A stretch of DNA of 64,000 nucleotides, from assembly GCF_042676145.1 (NCBI RefSeq), contig NZ_JBHTJW010000002.1, forward strand, positions 372,001-436,000, in the 5' to 3' direction. The notes beneath the pieces were generated by a model. The model made no database searches and was not told the origin of the DNA. It saw nothing but the letters and a program-made list of their open reading frames with translations. Positions 9,622 through 20,727 of this stretch are shown in pieces. Origin of the DNA: Methylophilus glucosoxydans. GTDB taxonomy: Bacteria > Pseudomonadota > Gammaproteobacteria > Burkholderiales > Methylophilaceae. The translations under genes and the position numbers were made by a program. Within the stretch, counting starts at the first letter, position 1. Each line of letters starts with the position of its first letter.

Positions 9622-10485
9622 TTAAAGTAGCTCTTCGACGTGCTTTTTGATATTTGCCGCCATTTTGGGGGTAGGCAAATCATTGGTGTCGGTGCCAAAC
9701 GGGTCTTCAATTTCTTCGGCAATCAGCTCCAGACTGGCTAAGACGTAAAAGATAAACACCACCACCGGGATCACGTAATAGCCCAGGCTAAACACAAAGC
9801 CGAACGGTAACGTCATCACGTAGAAGAAAATGAATTTTTTGATGAACGCGCTATAAGAGTAGGGGATGGGCGTGTTTTTGATGCGTTCGCACACCCCGCA
9901 CACTTCGGTGAAGGCTTTGAGTTCGTCATGAAGGATAAAAAACTGGTCACCGCTGATTTTGCCTGAGGTATAAAGCAGGTTGGCTTGTTGAAAAATGCGC
10001 TTGGCGATCTGGTTCGGGTGGTGCTCATGGTGGTCAATGTCCAGATCCAGGCCTTCAAACAGCATTTTGCTGACCTCGGCATTCATCAAATGTTGGGAAA
10101 GCACGGTGGCATAAGTGGGGATAATTTTTCTAAAAAAATCACGGTCATGGTCATCACCCAGATAAGCCGATAGCTTGATTGCCAGATTGCGGCTGTTATT
10201 GACCAGCGACCCCCAGGCTTTGCGGCCCTCCCACCAGCGGTCGTAGGCGGTATTGGTGCGGTAGGCCAGCAACAAGGACAAGACAAAACCGACGGTGGTG
10301 TGTATCAGCGACAGGTTTTTGACATGGCTGCTGTCGGCCAGCTTCCAGTATTCGATTTCAAGATAGGCGACGCCTCCGGCATAGGCGCCAATCAGCAGCA
10401 TCATCGGCATCAGTTGGCGGAAGGTATCTGACTCGTGAAAACGAAAGATGAAGGTCAGCCAGTCTTTGGGGTTGTATTGAATCAT
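9622..10485 (-). CDS. Bestrophin family ion channel (UPF0187)
   Basis: 287 residues. The stretch RTNTAYDRWWEGRKAWG at about residues 76-92 is the hallmark of bacterial bestrophins, preceded by two helices (about 25-45, 55-75) and followed by two more near 190-240 and an acidic helical tail. Bacterial homologues form pentameric channels in the inner membrane, some cation- and some anion-selective; the sequence alone does not settle which. Its start is 44 bases from the stop of the histidine kinase gene, which is transcribed in the same direction, so read-through from that regulatory operon is possible. Confidence 0.88.
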   Translation of the reverse strand: MIQYNPKDWLTFIFRFHESDTFRQLMPMMLLIGAYAGGVAYLEIEYWKLADSSHVKNLSLIHTTVGFVLSLLLAYRTNTAYDRWWEGRKAWGSLVNNSRNLAIKLSAYLGDDHDRDFFRKIIPTYATVLSQHLMNAEVSKMLFEGLDLDIDHHEHHPNQIAKRIFQQANLLYTSGKISGDQFFILHDELKAFTEVCGVCERIKNTPIPYSYSAFIKKFIFFYVMTLPFGFVFSLGYYVIPVVVFIFYVLASLELIAEEIEDPFGTDTNDLPTPKMAANIKKHVEELL

Positions 10486-10529
10486 AAGTGCGCTAAATGA
10501 TAGTGTGTTGGTTTCCGACAGTGATCTGT

Positions 10530-12638
10530 TCAGCTGTTGACACGCTGCAGGCTCAATTTGAAGCTGACACCTTCAGTATGGTTGGTTGCAATTACGGTGC
10601 CGCCCATTTTCGCCATATACGTTTTAACAACAAACAGTCCTTGACCACGATGCTCATTTTGCTCAGTTAATAAGGCATCAGAAACACCGTATTCAAAGAT
10701 GCGATCCAGCATGTCAGGGGCAATATGGCTCCCTTGATTCGAAATACTCACAATGGCGTTGGTGTCGGTCAACTCCAGACTAAGGGTAATAGGACTGCCT
10801 GCTTTGCGGTAGCGATTGGCGTTGGTAAGAATATGGGTTACAACATCTTCCAGTGAGAATTCGTCGGCTCTAACTAAAACGCTTTCGGATAATGACGTGA
10901 AGACAACGTCTGCTACTTCGACAAAATGTGCGTTAGCAGCAATTTTGGTCAGAAATTCGTTGAGGTCTATGACATCAACGTGCAGGTTTGCGATTTCCAG
11001 GGCCTCGCTAGGTGAGGCGCTACCATACAATACACGAATTGCCTGTTGCATCCGTTGGATGTAGCGATGGCTGTTATCCTCTGCATTTGGGTGTAGCACC
11101 ATTAATGATTGCAACGGCGACATGATTTCATGGCCGACGGCATGCCACATGTCGCGTTCCTGCTGTGCACGTATTTGTTCACGCTGTACATCGTCTTTGA
11201 CGCGTTGCAACAGATCTGACAGACCACCGGCTAGAATGCCCAGCTCATCAGAGCCGCGGAGGTCTGATACGTCCAGCATGCTAATACGCTGCTCAACTTG
11301 TGCATTCTGATGATCCTGAACGTTATAGGACACGGTTGCTGCACGTTTAGTCAGGGTGGCTATGCGCCGTAAAAAACTGACTTCAATTAATAGCCATGCG
11401 AGGGCTATTGCACTCAACATGGCACCTACATACCATGAAAGTCTGCTAACAACAGCGCTCAGGCTGCGGTCAATAAATCTGGTATCACCAGAGAGGACAA
11501 TCTCATAGCTTCCTCTTGAAGTGTGTATGGTTTCGGTAAGGACAGGTGGAGTTTCAGATTTCCCTCCCGCTGCTCTATTCATTGGCAAGTGTTGAATGAG
11601 GCGCGTGATCCAGTGAGATGAGTGTTCCATATGATCCAGTTTTGCGCGGATATGAATAATGTCATTGGCCTCGCCTAGTCTGCGTATGCGCAGTGTTTCG
11701 CCAGCATGCAGTGTGTCTTCAAGATCATTTAATGCAAAGGGAGGAATTGCGCCAGCCCGATTGCTATCAAATAGTGGCTGCTCAGATTCGGGCGGTAAAA
11801 TCTCCACCCTTACCAGTATATGTTCAAGGTCTTTGGGAGGCCAGATAGGTAGAGATTTTTCAAACAGGCCCCTTCTAAAGGACTCTACTGGTAAACGGAT
11901 AGAGAAAAAGGAGGCCTTGCGACAATGGTCACTTGATTCCTGGAGGCATTGTTTGCCCTGCCACAGCCAGCCTCGAAAGTCACGAACAGGTTTTGCGTTT
12001 GGTGTCAGCAAGTCACCATGGTCAACAAATCCGGTCAACCGTCCCCTGACTAGGTTGGCATCTGTTGGCTGAATGGCTTCATACGGCGCAATCCATCGCA
12101 TAGTTTCACCTCGCATTGTGAGGGTCACCCTTGCCCGGTGTACATTGGAAAGGTTTAGCGCACCACGCTCATGCCCGACCAGTTCACCACTTATGAAATT
12201 ACCAACAATATAGATAAAGCCGCCAGCATAGGGATTGTTACCGATGGCGACACAGACATCGCCCTGATTGGGATAATGTGTCAGACAGCCTGCAATTTCC
12301 ACTGCTTGTTGCGCCTTATTCTGATCATCAAAATCAAGTGCTGCATAAGGTAGTAACAATGGGCTTAGCGGGGTAAGGGTTCTATTTTGCTTGCCTGGAT
12401 TTAGCAATGCTAGCTGACCAGAAGGGTGGCGGAGGCGCGCGATGATTCCGGATAAGGTTTTTTCCATCCCTTGTGCATAGGTTTGGTGGCTACGCAGTTT
12501 CTCTTCTTTGATTAACACGAGCGCCAACGACAAGGTGGCAATAATCAGGAACAGAAATGCACCACGTAGTAGCAAACGACCACGAAGGGACGAGACGCCT
12601 AACTTGGGGACTGACAGGCTGTTTAAATCTAATCGCAT
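10530..12638 (-). CDS. Membrane sensor histidine kinase with large periplasmic domain
   Basis: 702 residues. A first membrane helix at about 24-43 and a second near 400-420 bracket a sensor region of about 350 residues that I cannot assign to a family. A HAMP-like linker leads to the phosphoacceptor motif WHAVGHEIMSPLQSL and an ATPase domain with N-box LTNANRYR, a degenerate G1 box (SNQGSHI, lacking the usual DxGxG) and an intact G2 box (GQGLFVVK). It lies 39 bases downstream of the response regulator gene on the same strand, so the two form one operon. The region is visibly more AT-rich than neighbouring genes. The stimulus is unknown; the genes facing it suggest the cell envelope. Confidence 0.87.
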   Translation of the reverse strand: MRLDLNSLSVPKLGVSSLRGRLLLRGAFLFLIIATLSLALVLIKEEKLRSHQTYAQGMEKTLSGIIARLRHPSGQLALLNPGKQNRTLTPLSPLLLPYAALDFDDQNKAQQAVEIAGCLTHYPNQGDVCVAIGNNPYAGGFIYIVGNFISGELVGHERGALNLSNVHRARVTLTMRGETMRWIAPYEAIQPTDANLVRGRLTGFVDHGDLLTPNAKPVRDFRGWLWQGKQCLQESSDHCRKASFFSIRLPVESFRRGLFEKSLPIWPPKDLEHILVRVEILPPESEQPLFDSNRAGAIPPFALNDLEDTLHAGETLRIRRLGEANDIIHIRAKLDHMEHSSHWITRLIQHLPMNRAAGGKSETPPVLTETIHTSRGSYEIVLSGDTRFIDRSLSAVVSRLSWYVGAMLSAIALAWLLIEVSFLRRIATLTKRAATVSYNVQDHQNAQVEQRISMLDVSDLRGSDELGILAGGLSDLLQRVKDDVQREQIRAQQERDMWHAVGHEIMSPLQSLMVLHPNAEDNSHRYIQRMQQAIRVLYGSASPSEALEIANLHVDVIDLNEFLTKIAANAHFVEVADVVFTSLSESVLVRADEFSLEDVVTHILTNANRYRKAGSPITLSLELTDTNAIVSISNQGSHIAPDMLDRIFEYGVSDALLTEQNEHRGQGLFVVKTYMAKMGGTVIATNHTEGVSFKLSLQRVNS

Positions 12639-12677
12639 ATCGACCTTTTAGCCCTGATGATATTCAGTAGCATATGG

Positions 12678-13376
12678 CTAGCTGACCCAACGGAATCCGC
12701 GCATGGGGATGTTTTCAATAGCGTTGAAGTCAGGGTCTAGGTCCCGGAAAGCATCGCGGATAGTGCTCACGTGTTTGCGGACATTGTCGCGGTTACGACC
12801 ACTCTTTACCACATCGAATAGCTGGTCGTAGGATACTACCTGTCCACGCTGCTGATACAGCGTGGCAAGAATGCGTTGTGCAGTCAGCGGTAGATTGATG
12901 CGTTCCCCACGCCAAATAGGCGTGCGTTGCCACAGTGGATCCAGGACCAATTCGTCTGGCGCCACGGCAACTTGTTTTTGAGCGCTTTCCTTCTGACTTT
13001 TGGCCACGCGTAAAATATCCAGAAAAGTTTCGACGAAGTCGGATTCTTCGAACGTGGTTTTTTGTAGGTAATCCCATGCGTCCAGCGCTTTCATTATACT
13101 GCGGTAAATCGCGGCAGGCATGGCAGAGACGACAAGTACCGGTGTACCCTGATATTGCTTATTGATGGAGTTAATAATGGCAACCCCTGCATTACGCTCA
13201 CGCCCAAGCTCAATATCAAGAAGCACGACGTCATAGCGCTCTTTGGCCAGTGCGGCCTCAGCATCATCGCGATTAAACCATTGGTCAATCTGGATATCTG
13301 GTTTCGTTGCTTTGATCCAACCCGCCAGCTGATTGCTCGTGGGTACATCGTCTTCAATTACAGCAACTTTGGTCAT
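12678..13376 (-). CDS. OmpR-type response regulator
   Basis: 232 residues from the ATG at 13374-13376; a longer frame has no family-like N-terminus. The receiver domain has the acidic pair (EDD near residues 7-9), phosphoacceptor Asp in VVLLDIELG (about 53) and a Ser-Ala motif in VLVVSAMPA. The C-terminus (about 140-232) is a winged-helix DNA-binding domain ending in a beta hairpin GFRWVS. It is first in an operon with the kinase and is divergent from the SPFH gene, so the shared 254-base region is the likely target. It is probably the partner of the kinase. Confidence 0.87.
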   Translation of the reverse strand: MTKVAVIEDDVPTSNQLAGWIKATKPDIQIDQWFNRDDAEAALAKERYDVVLLDIELGRERNAGVAIINSINKQYQGTPVLVVSAMPAAIYRSIMKALDAWDYLQKTTFEESDFVETFLDILRVAKSQKESAQKQVAVAPDELVLDPLWQRTPIWRGERINLPLTAQRILATLYQQRGQVVSYDQLFDVVKSGRNRDNVRKHVSTIRDAFRDLDPDFNAIENIPMRGFRWVS

Positions 13377-13473
13377 TGACAGCTCCCAAGGTGTATCACG
13401 GTGAAGGGATAGCGGTATCCGCATCTATTGCTGGGTATTATCCGTGCTAAACGATAAAAGTGGTGTGAGTTTT

Positions 13474-13546
13474 TCTTCCGCGACATGAAGATTTACAGCG
13501 CTTTTGTGAGTAGATTGGGCATACGCACGCATAGAGTCTTCCGCGA
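13474..13546. promoter_or_regulatory. Direct repeat in the divergent regulator/SPFH promoter region
   Basis: The 10-mer TCTTCCGCGA occurs at 13474-13483 and again at 13537-13546, exactly 63 bases apart, about six helical turns. The copies fall between the response regulator start (13376) and the SPFH start (13631). OmpR-type regulators often bind direct repeats, so this is a candidate operator; that is inference. Confidence 0.4.
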
Positions 13547-13630
13547 GAAATGTGAAAAATAGCAGCCATGGATTCGTCATCAAAACACCGACGAAATTTC
13601 AAAAAGCCATTTTTACATAAGGGAGACATC

Positions 13631-14929
13631 ATGTTGAATCGCATTAAACAAATGACAAATACTATTCGCCAGGCTTTCAGTCAGTCTTCTCAAGACTCAG
13701 GGGCAGCTTTGGCGGGCTCTGGCTGGACTGTTTTTAAATCTACAGAAAACTTTTTCTCGGAAACCAGGGGCACCCTGCTTGTGCTAGCTGCAACTGGTGC
13801 TGTGGGGTTTCTGCTTTACACCCATCCACTGATGCAAGGGCTGCCAGCAGGCGGGGTCGGCGTACGTACCAATCGCTTAACTGGCGAAGACACTGTTTTT
13901 CGCAGCGGAGGCGTAATTGTCCTACCAATGATTCATGACTTGAGGGTGTTTTCCTTACGCGACCAAACTTATCGACCTAAAGATATGAGTCATGCCGACG
14001 GACCTTCACCGTTACAATCATTAGAAGGACTTTCTTTGGGTGTAGACCTCGCTGTGCGTTATGCCGTAGATACAGGTAAGGTTGATGCTATGGCTAAAAA
14101 GTTACCAGATAACATTGGCCAGGAAATCGTAGAGCCTGCGGTTCAAGGCATCGTCTATAAAACATTCTCTGGGTACACCGTAAAAGAGATTTTTTCCAGC
14201 AAACGACAGACGATTCAAAAAATGATTGAAGCCGAACTCAAGCCAAAGTTGGCTGCGGATGGCATCGTGCTCAAGTCAGTTCAAATTGGCAAGATAGATC
14301 TTCCAGCAGATTATCGGCGTGGTATGGAGTCTCTGTTGGCTGAAGAGTTGGCCAGTGAAAAAATGCGCTATACGTTAGAGCTTAAAGACAAGCGTGTGAA
14401 AGAGGCCGAGCTCGAAGCGAGTGCAGAAAAAGTACGCCGTGAAAAATCTGCTGAGGCCGCTGCCAACGAGCAAATTATTGCGGCCAAAGCGCAGGAAGAT
14501 GCGATGAAGCATATTCTTCCGTTCAAACAGCGCCAAATCGAACAAAGGCAGTTGGAGGCAGAAGCCGATAAACAGAGTCGGATTCGACTCGCTGAGGGCA
14601 ATGCCAAGTCCCGTGAAATTGAGGCGGTTGGTGAAGCGAATTCACGTGAGAAGTTGGCAGATGCAGAGGCTTATCGCATGGAGCGGTTAGGCAAGGTGAA
14701 TGCCGAACAAATGGAGCGTGAAGGCGTATTGGTGACCAAGCATCCACTCCTGATTCAGAAAGCACTGGCAGACAAGTTGTCTGACAACATACAGGTGATT
14801 ATTGCGCCACCCCCAGCCGATGGCGGTTTTATCGGTAGCGCGTTGATAGGTGGAAATCATCAAAGCACAGGTACACAATCCTCTCAAACAGTCGTCACAA
14901 ACATGCAGTCTGAGAATGAGGCAGAGTAA
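13631..14929 (+). CDS. Prohibitin-like SPFH/band 7 membrane protein
   Basis: 432 residues from the ATG at 13631, chosen over an in-frame upstream codon because AAGGGAG sits just before it. One membrane helix at about 47-65 is followed by an SPFH domain (about 75-240, starting GVGVRTNRLTGED) and a long, charged, Ala/Glu/Lys-rich coiled coil (about 240-390), ending in a Ser/Gln/Thr-rich tail. SPFH proteins form large ring or cage scaffolds in the inner membrane that organise proteases or lipid domains. It is followed after two bases by the SH3-domain gene, so the two are surely co-expressed. Composition is more AT-rich than the flanking genes. Confidence 0.85.
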   Translation: MLNRIKQMTNTIRQAFSQSSQDSGAALAGSGWTVFKSTENFFSETRGTLLVLAATGAVGFLLYTHPLMQGLPAGGVGVRTNRLTGEDTVFRSGGVIVLPMIHDLRVFSLRDQTYRPKDMSHADGPSPLQSLEGLSLGVDLAVRYAVDTGKVDAMAKKLPDNIGQEIVEPAVQGIVYKTFSGYTVKEIFSSKRQTIQKMIEAELKPKLAADGIVLKSVQIGKIDLPADYRRGMESLLAEELASEKMRYTLELKDKRVKEAELEASAEKVRREKSAEAAANEQIIAAKAQEDAMKHILPFKQRQIEQRQLEAEADKQSRIRLAEGNAKSREIEAVGEANSREKLADAEAYRMERLGKVNAEQMEREGVLVTKHPLLIQKALADKLSDNIQVIIAPPPADGGFIGSALIGGNHQSTGTQSSQTVVTNMQSENEAE

Positions 14930-14931
14930 TC

Positions 14932-16428
14932 ATGGCAATCACCACCTTGGCATCACTGGCAACCGCGACAGCGCTTTCCAGCGCGATTATTACCCAGAAT
15001 CCGGTAGCACTGCGCTCTGCACCACGTGATTCTGCCAATCAACAGGCAACCTTGTGGCAGGGTGAGGTCGTAGAGGTGCGGGGAACGCGCATGGATTACC
15101 TGCAGGTCTATGATTACAAACGTGAGCGTGCAGGCTATATCCGTGCTGATCAGGTGAGAATGACCAAGTTTGAAAGTGCTGAAGCGCCAGAACTCCTATC
15201 CGTGATCCGTTATGTTCATGACGTGTCTGGCGCAGAAACGTTAGGCATTGCTCTTGCTGCAGCTTATATCAAGGCTGCGCCAGCTGACGAAGTGAATGGC
15301 AGTCATGGTACGGAAGTACTGGAGTCGATTGGCTATTTTGCAGACAAGCTTGCCCGTCGGGCTTCATCGGCGGCTACATTGAGCAAATCTGCAGCGACGA
15401 CGTTATCTGCCCAACTGGATGTCGCTGCGCAGTATGGTATCAAGTTTAAGAGTTACGAATTGGCAAACGGGGTACAGATTTGTTATGACGGCGAAGCATA
15501 TCGGCAAGTGCTTGCCATGAAGGCAACATCGTTACAGATTGCAAACGCGGCTTTGAGCTTGACCAAGCCTGAATGCATGGATCCCAGTCTACAACCGATT
15601 GCACGCACTCAGACGGATATGTGGCGACTGGACGTATTGGCCCATGTGAATACTACAGATTTGCCCGTATTTCTGAAGAATCGGGTAGAGATGCGTCGGG
15701 CAATGATATTGAGCAATTTGGCGTATGCGCGTAGTCGTCTGCAGACGGCGCCGGAAGCCTTAAAACTCTCTGGTATTAATACAGCTGCGGCAGCGTTGGC
15801 ACAACAATCCATCCGTGCGTTCGCCAGTGTGAATAAAAATGAACTGCCGGATGATGATTTGCCTTTGTATAACGATACGGCAATACTGGTCAATGCCAAC
15901 CGCCTGGCAGCCCAGCCTCTTAGTGTTGCTGATAAGCATGATCATAACACGCTGGCACTCTTGACCTCTGGCGGACAACCTGGCGAAACCTGTGTATCAC
16001 TTACAGATGGACAACATGACCTTAAGACACCGCTGGCGGCAAAGTGCACTTACGGATTGGTATGGGAAAACTCGGTATCAATCAATCGCGAACGAAATGC
16101 ACTCGTTGTTGCAGTGCAACCTATGCAAGGTTGGCGCGAAATGTGGGTATTTCGCAAAGAAAACCATGGCTGGGTACTGAGTGTGCTGCCGCCTGCGGCA
16201 ACTAGTCCTCTATTAGGCTATATAGAATTTGCAGGCTGGGTCCCCGGTGGCAAACAAATGCTGGTTGCTCGTGAGAGTAGGGGTGAAGGTAAATATAAGC
16301 ACAATTTTGAAGTAGTGAATCTTGATGCTTTAAACATTGAGCGTCAGGCATCAGACCCAACAATACTTGGCCCGTTTCAACGCTGGCAGGACCCTGTCTG
16401 GAAAAATACGACATTAAGCGTGAGGTAG
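14932..16428 (+). CDS. SH3-domain protein of unknown function, partner of the SPFH protein
   Basis: 498 residues. A bacterial SH3-like domain occupies about residues 20-80 (NPVALRSAP... GYIRADQVR). The following 250 residues are helical and Ala-rich, and the C-terminal third looks like beta strands in a propeller-like or WD-like order (repeated WVFRKENHGW, EFAGWVPGGK stretches). I recognise no catalytic motif. The N-terminus is hydrophobic and small-residue rich but lacks the positive charge of a clear signal peptide, so its location is uncertain. It starts two bases after the SPFH stop, and a GC hairpin with T-run follows its own stop. Confidence 0.75.
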   Translation: MAITTLASLATATALSSAIITQNPVALRSAPRDSANQQATLWQGEVVEVRGTRMDYLQVYDYKRERAGYIRADQVRMTKFESAEAPELLSVIRYVHDVSGAETLGIALAAAYIKAAPADEVNGSHGTEVLESIGYFADKLARRASSAATLSKSAATTLSAQLDVAAQYGIKFKSYELANGVQICYDGEAYRQVLAMKATSLQIANAALSLTKPECMDPSLQPIARTQTDMWRLDVLAHVNTTDLPVFLKNRVEMRRAMILSNLAYARSRLQTAPEALKLSGINTAAAALAQQSIRAFASVNKNELPDDDLPLYNDTAILVNANRLAAQPLSVADKHDHNTLALLTSGGQPGETCVSLTDGQHDLKTPLAAKCTYGLVWENSVSINRERNALVVAVQPMQGWREMWVFRKENHGWVLSVLPPAATSPLLGYIEFAGWVPGGKQMLVARESRGEGKYKHNFEVVNLDALNIERQASDPTILGPFQRWQDPVWKNTTLSVR

Positions 16429-16448
16429 ACGATCATTCAGTAAAACCA

Positions 16449-16469
16449 GGCCGCTCTGGCCGCCTTTTG
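16449..16469 (+). terminator. Probable terminator after the SPFH/SH3 operon
   Basis: GGCC at 16449-16452 and 16458-16461 pair around a 5-base loop, followed by GCCTTTTG. The stem is short (4 bp), so this is a modest terminator; it separates the SPFH operon from the bufferin operon. Confidence 0.5.
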
Positions 16470-16507
16470 TAAGCACTCAACTATTTTTAAATTATTTTCA
16501 AAAAATC

Positions 16508-16535
16508 TGTAAGGCCGCGTTGCTTGCCTCGACTA
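16508..16535 (+). promoter_or_regulatory. Possible ECF-sigma promoter of the bufferin operon
   Basis: TGTAAG (16508-16513) and CGACTA (16530-16535) are separated by 16 bases, 57 bases before the precursor ATG. The layout (GTAA-like -35, CGnC-like -10, 16-17 bp spacer) is that of ECF sigma factors, which are known to control several bufferin operons. No ECF sigma gene lies in this window, so this is inference. Confidence 0.4.
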
Positions 16536-16591
16536 AGGGTGACAGAACACATTTTCTGTTTAACTTTTTAATTGAATCCTTAGGAGATAGT

Positions 16592-16861
16592 ATGAAAACG
16601 ACTCAAAAATTGGCCAGCGCAGCATTGTTAGGTTTGTTCACTGCAACGGTGATGAGTGCAAGCCCGGCATTTGCTGGGGATGAAGGCAAGTCTGGCTGCA
16701 ATGGCAAAGATAACGCCAAGATGGAAAAAGCCAATTGCAAAACTGCGGACGGTAAAGAGAAGCATGCATGCAAAGGCAAAAATTCCTGTAAAGGCCAGGG
16801 CGGTGATGGCAAGAATGCGTGTAAAGGGCATGGTTCATGCGCCACGGACGGCAGTAAGTAA
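16592..16861 (+). CDS. bufA: Bufferin-type RiPP metallophore precursor (BufA2-like)
   Basis: 89 residues from the ATG at 16592, with TAGGAG as ribosome site. Residues 1-28 are a Sec signal peptide (cleavage after ASPAFA). The mature part is Lys/Gly-rich with six cysteines at 36, 49, 60, 66, 77 and 83; the last four form two copies of a C-K-G-x-x-x-C motif (CKGKNSC and CKGHGSC). Bufferins are exported peptides whose cysteines are turned into thiooxazoles by an MNIO enzyme and which bind copper in the periplasm. The MNIO, partner domain and DoxX genes follow directly, which fixes the assignment. Which cysteines are modified cannot be told from the sequence. Confidence 0.85.
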   Translation: MKTTQKLASAALLGLFTATVMSASPAFAGDEGKSGCNGKDNAKMEKANCKTADGKEKHACKGKNSCKGQGGDGKNACKGHGSCATDGSK

Positions 16862-16891
16862 GCTGGTCATTTTCTTGAATCATGTCAAGGT

Positions 16892-16911
16892 GGCGGGGCA
16901 GTGGCCCTGCT
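16892..16911 (+). other. Hairpin between bufferin precursor and maturase genes
   Basis: GGCGGGGC (16892-16899) pairs with GCCCTGCT (16904-16911) over 8 bp with two G-T pairs and a 4-base loop AGTG. It lies 30 bases after the precursor stop and before the maturase ribosome site (AAGGAG), without a T-run. It may partly terminate or stabilise the upstream message so that more precursor than enzyme is made. Confidence 0.5.
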
Positions 16912-16927
16912 GCTTTGCAAGGAGTGA

Positions 16928-19100
<2,173 letters not shown>

Positions 19101-19152
19101 TGTCCATCCGTGCATCGGCCATTGGCGCACTGCCCTCAAGCATCGGGGGTGG

Positions 19153-20586
19153 TCACTGCGCGGATGAATCGTTGACCAGCATGGCACTCGCCAGCGCACC
19201 CACTTCACGCACGGCCTGTTCAATGGCCAGGGTCCACAAGTGACTGAAATTAAGGCGGATGTAGTGCGTGAATTCTTTTTTGCGCGAGAAGATGGTGCCT
19301 GGCGCGACGGTGATGCCGTTATCAATCGCGGCACGGTAAAGGGCAAGCGCATCAATGCTGGGTGGCAGTTTGACCCAGATCACATAACCGCCTTGTGGCA
19401 CGGACAGCTGGGTGCCGGCCGGAAAACTTTGCTCGATGACGTTGCGGATCAGCACGTAGTTGGAGCGCAGGGTGTGGCGCAATTGTTTGAGGTGCTGTTC
19501 AAAACTGTCGCGTTGCATGAATTTGGCGATGGCAATTTGTGGTGGCGAAGGCAGTGACAGGCTGTTGAGAAACATGAGCCGCTCAACCTCCTGACGGTAG
19601 CGCCCGGCCACGGTCCAGCCGACGCGGTAACCAGGCGCCAGTGATTTTGAGAAAGACGAACAATGCAACACCATGCCTTGCTGGTCATAAGCTTTGGCCG
19701 GCTTGGGCGGCGCGTCACTGAAATAGAGCTCGCTGTACACGTCATCTTCAATGAGCGGGATTTGCTGCGCTGCCAGAAAGCTCACCAGTGCCTGTTTTTT
19801 GGCTTCTGGCATGGCAAAGCCAAGCGGATTCTGGAAGTTGGTGGTGAGGATCACGGCGGCAATGCGCACGTTGTTGCTCACGGCCTGCAAGGCGTCGAGG
19901 TCTATGCCCGTCAGTGGGTCGGTGCGTAGCTCGGCGACTTTCATGCCCAGGCGTTCTACCGTATGTGCCAGCGCATAGTAGCCGGGCGATTCGAGTGCGA
20001 TGGTATCGCCCGCTTTGGCCACGGCTTGCAGGCACAGGGTAATCGCCTCGGTTGCGCCGTGGGTAATCACAATATCATCAGGCGACACATCCATGCCTTG
20101 CGCCAGGTAACGCCGCGCAATCTGCTGGCGTAATAACTCGTTGCCTGGGGGCAAATCACTCAAGACACCCCATTCGCCCTGATCATCGGTGAGGGCTTTT
20201 TCATACTGGTGGATTTTTTTGAGCGGGAATAGCTGTGGATCAGGGAACGGCGAGCCCAGTGGCACCGTGCCAAATTCGCGGATGGATTTCAGCGTAGTGA
20301 GGACTAACTTGCTAGCATCGACTTCGGCCAGGTTGAGGTCTTTGGCTAACGGCGAGGCGGCCTTTTGCTGCAGGCGTTTGCGTGGGGTGACGTAATAGCC
20401 GGATTGCGGATGGCTGCTGATGACGCCTTCTTGCTCCAGCAATAAATAGGCACGCAACACCGTGCTGATACTCAAGCCATATTGCTGGCTGGCTTGCCGT
20501 ACCGAGAAGATTTTTTCACCTGGCCGCAAGACGCCTTCGTCTATCATGGCGCGGATGCGGGCGGCGAGCGAGACGTAAAGCTTCAT
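19153..20586 (-). CDS. MocR-type regulator (GntR HTH fused to aminotransferase fold)
   Basis: 477 residues from the ATG at 20584-20586 (an in-frame TTG lies nine bases earlier). Residues about 1-75 are a GntR winged helix (FSVRQASQQYGLSISTVLRAYLLLEQEG). The rest is a fold-type I aminotransferase domain with the PLP lysine in SSFSKSLAPGYRVGW. MocR proteins use PLP or an amino compound as effector and often control the divergent neighbour; here the genes next to it are convergent (DoxX) and same-strand (the small partner of the molybdoenzyme), so its target cannot be named. Confidence 0.87.
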   Translation of the reverse strand: MKLYVSLAARIRAMIDEGVLRPGEKIFSVRQASQQYGLSISTVLRAYLLLEQEGVISSHPQSGYYVTPRKRLQQKAASPLAKDLNLAEVDASKLVLTTLKSIREFGTVPLGSPFPDPQLFPLKKIHQYEKALTDDQGEWGVLSDLPPGNELLRQQIARRYLAQGMDVSPDDIVITHGATEAITLCLQAVAKAGDTIALESPGYYALAHTVERLGMKVAELRTDPLTGIDLDALQAVSNNVRIAAVILTTNFQNPLGFAMPEAKKQALVSFLAAQQIPLIEDDVYSELYFSDAPPKPAKAYDQQGMVLHCSSFSKSLAPGYRVGWTVAGRYRQEVERLMFLNSLSLPSPPQIAIAKFMQRDSFEQHLKQLRHTLRSNYVLIRNVIEQSFPAGTQLSVPQGGYVIWVKLPPSIDALALYRAAIDNGITVAPGTIFSRKKEFTHYIRLNFSHLWTLAIEQAVREVGALASAMLVNDSSAQ

Positions 20587-20727
20587 GGATGGCAAGGCTT
20601 GCGAGTATCAAGATGTTCACCATTATACGTGAAGCCAGCGGGCGAGGATTTGCCAGAACAACGATACAACAGCCTGCGTTTAAACACGCTTGCCCTGTTT
20701 AAAAACACCTGGGTGAGTTAAAAAAGA

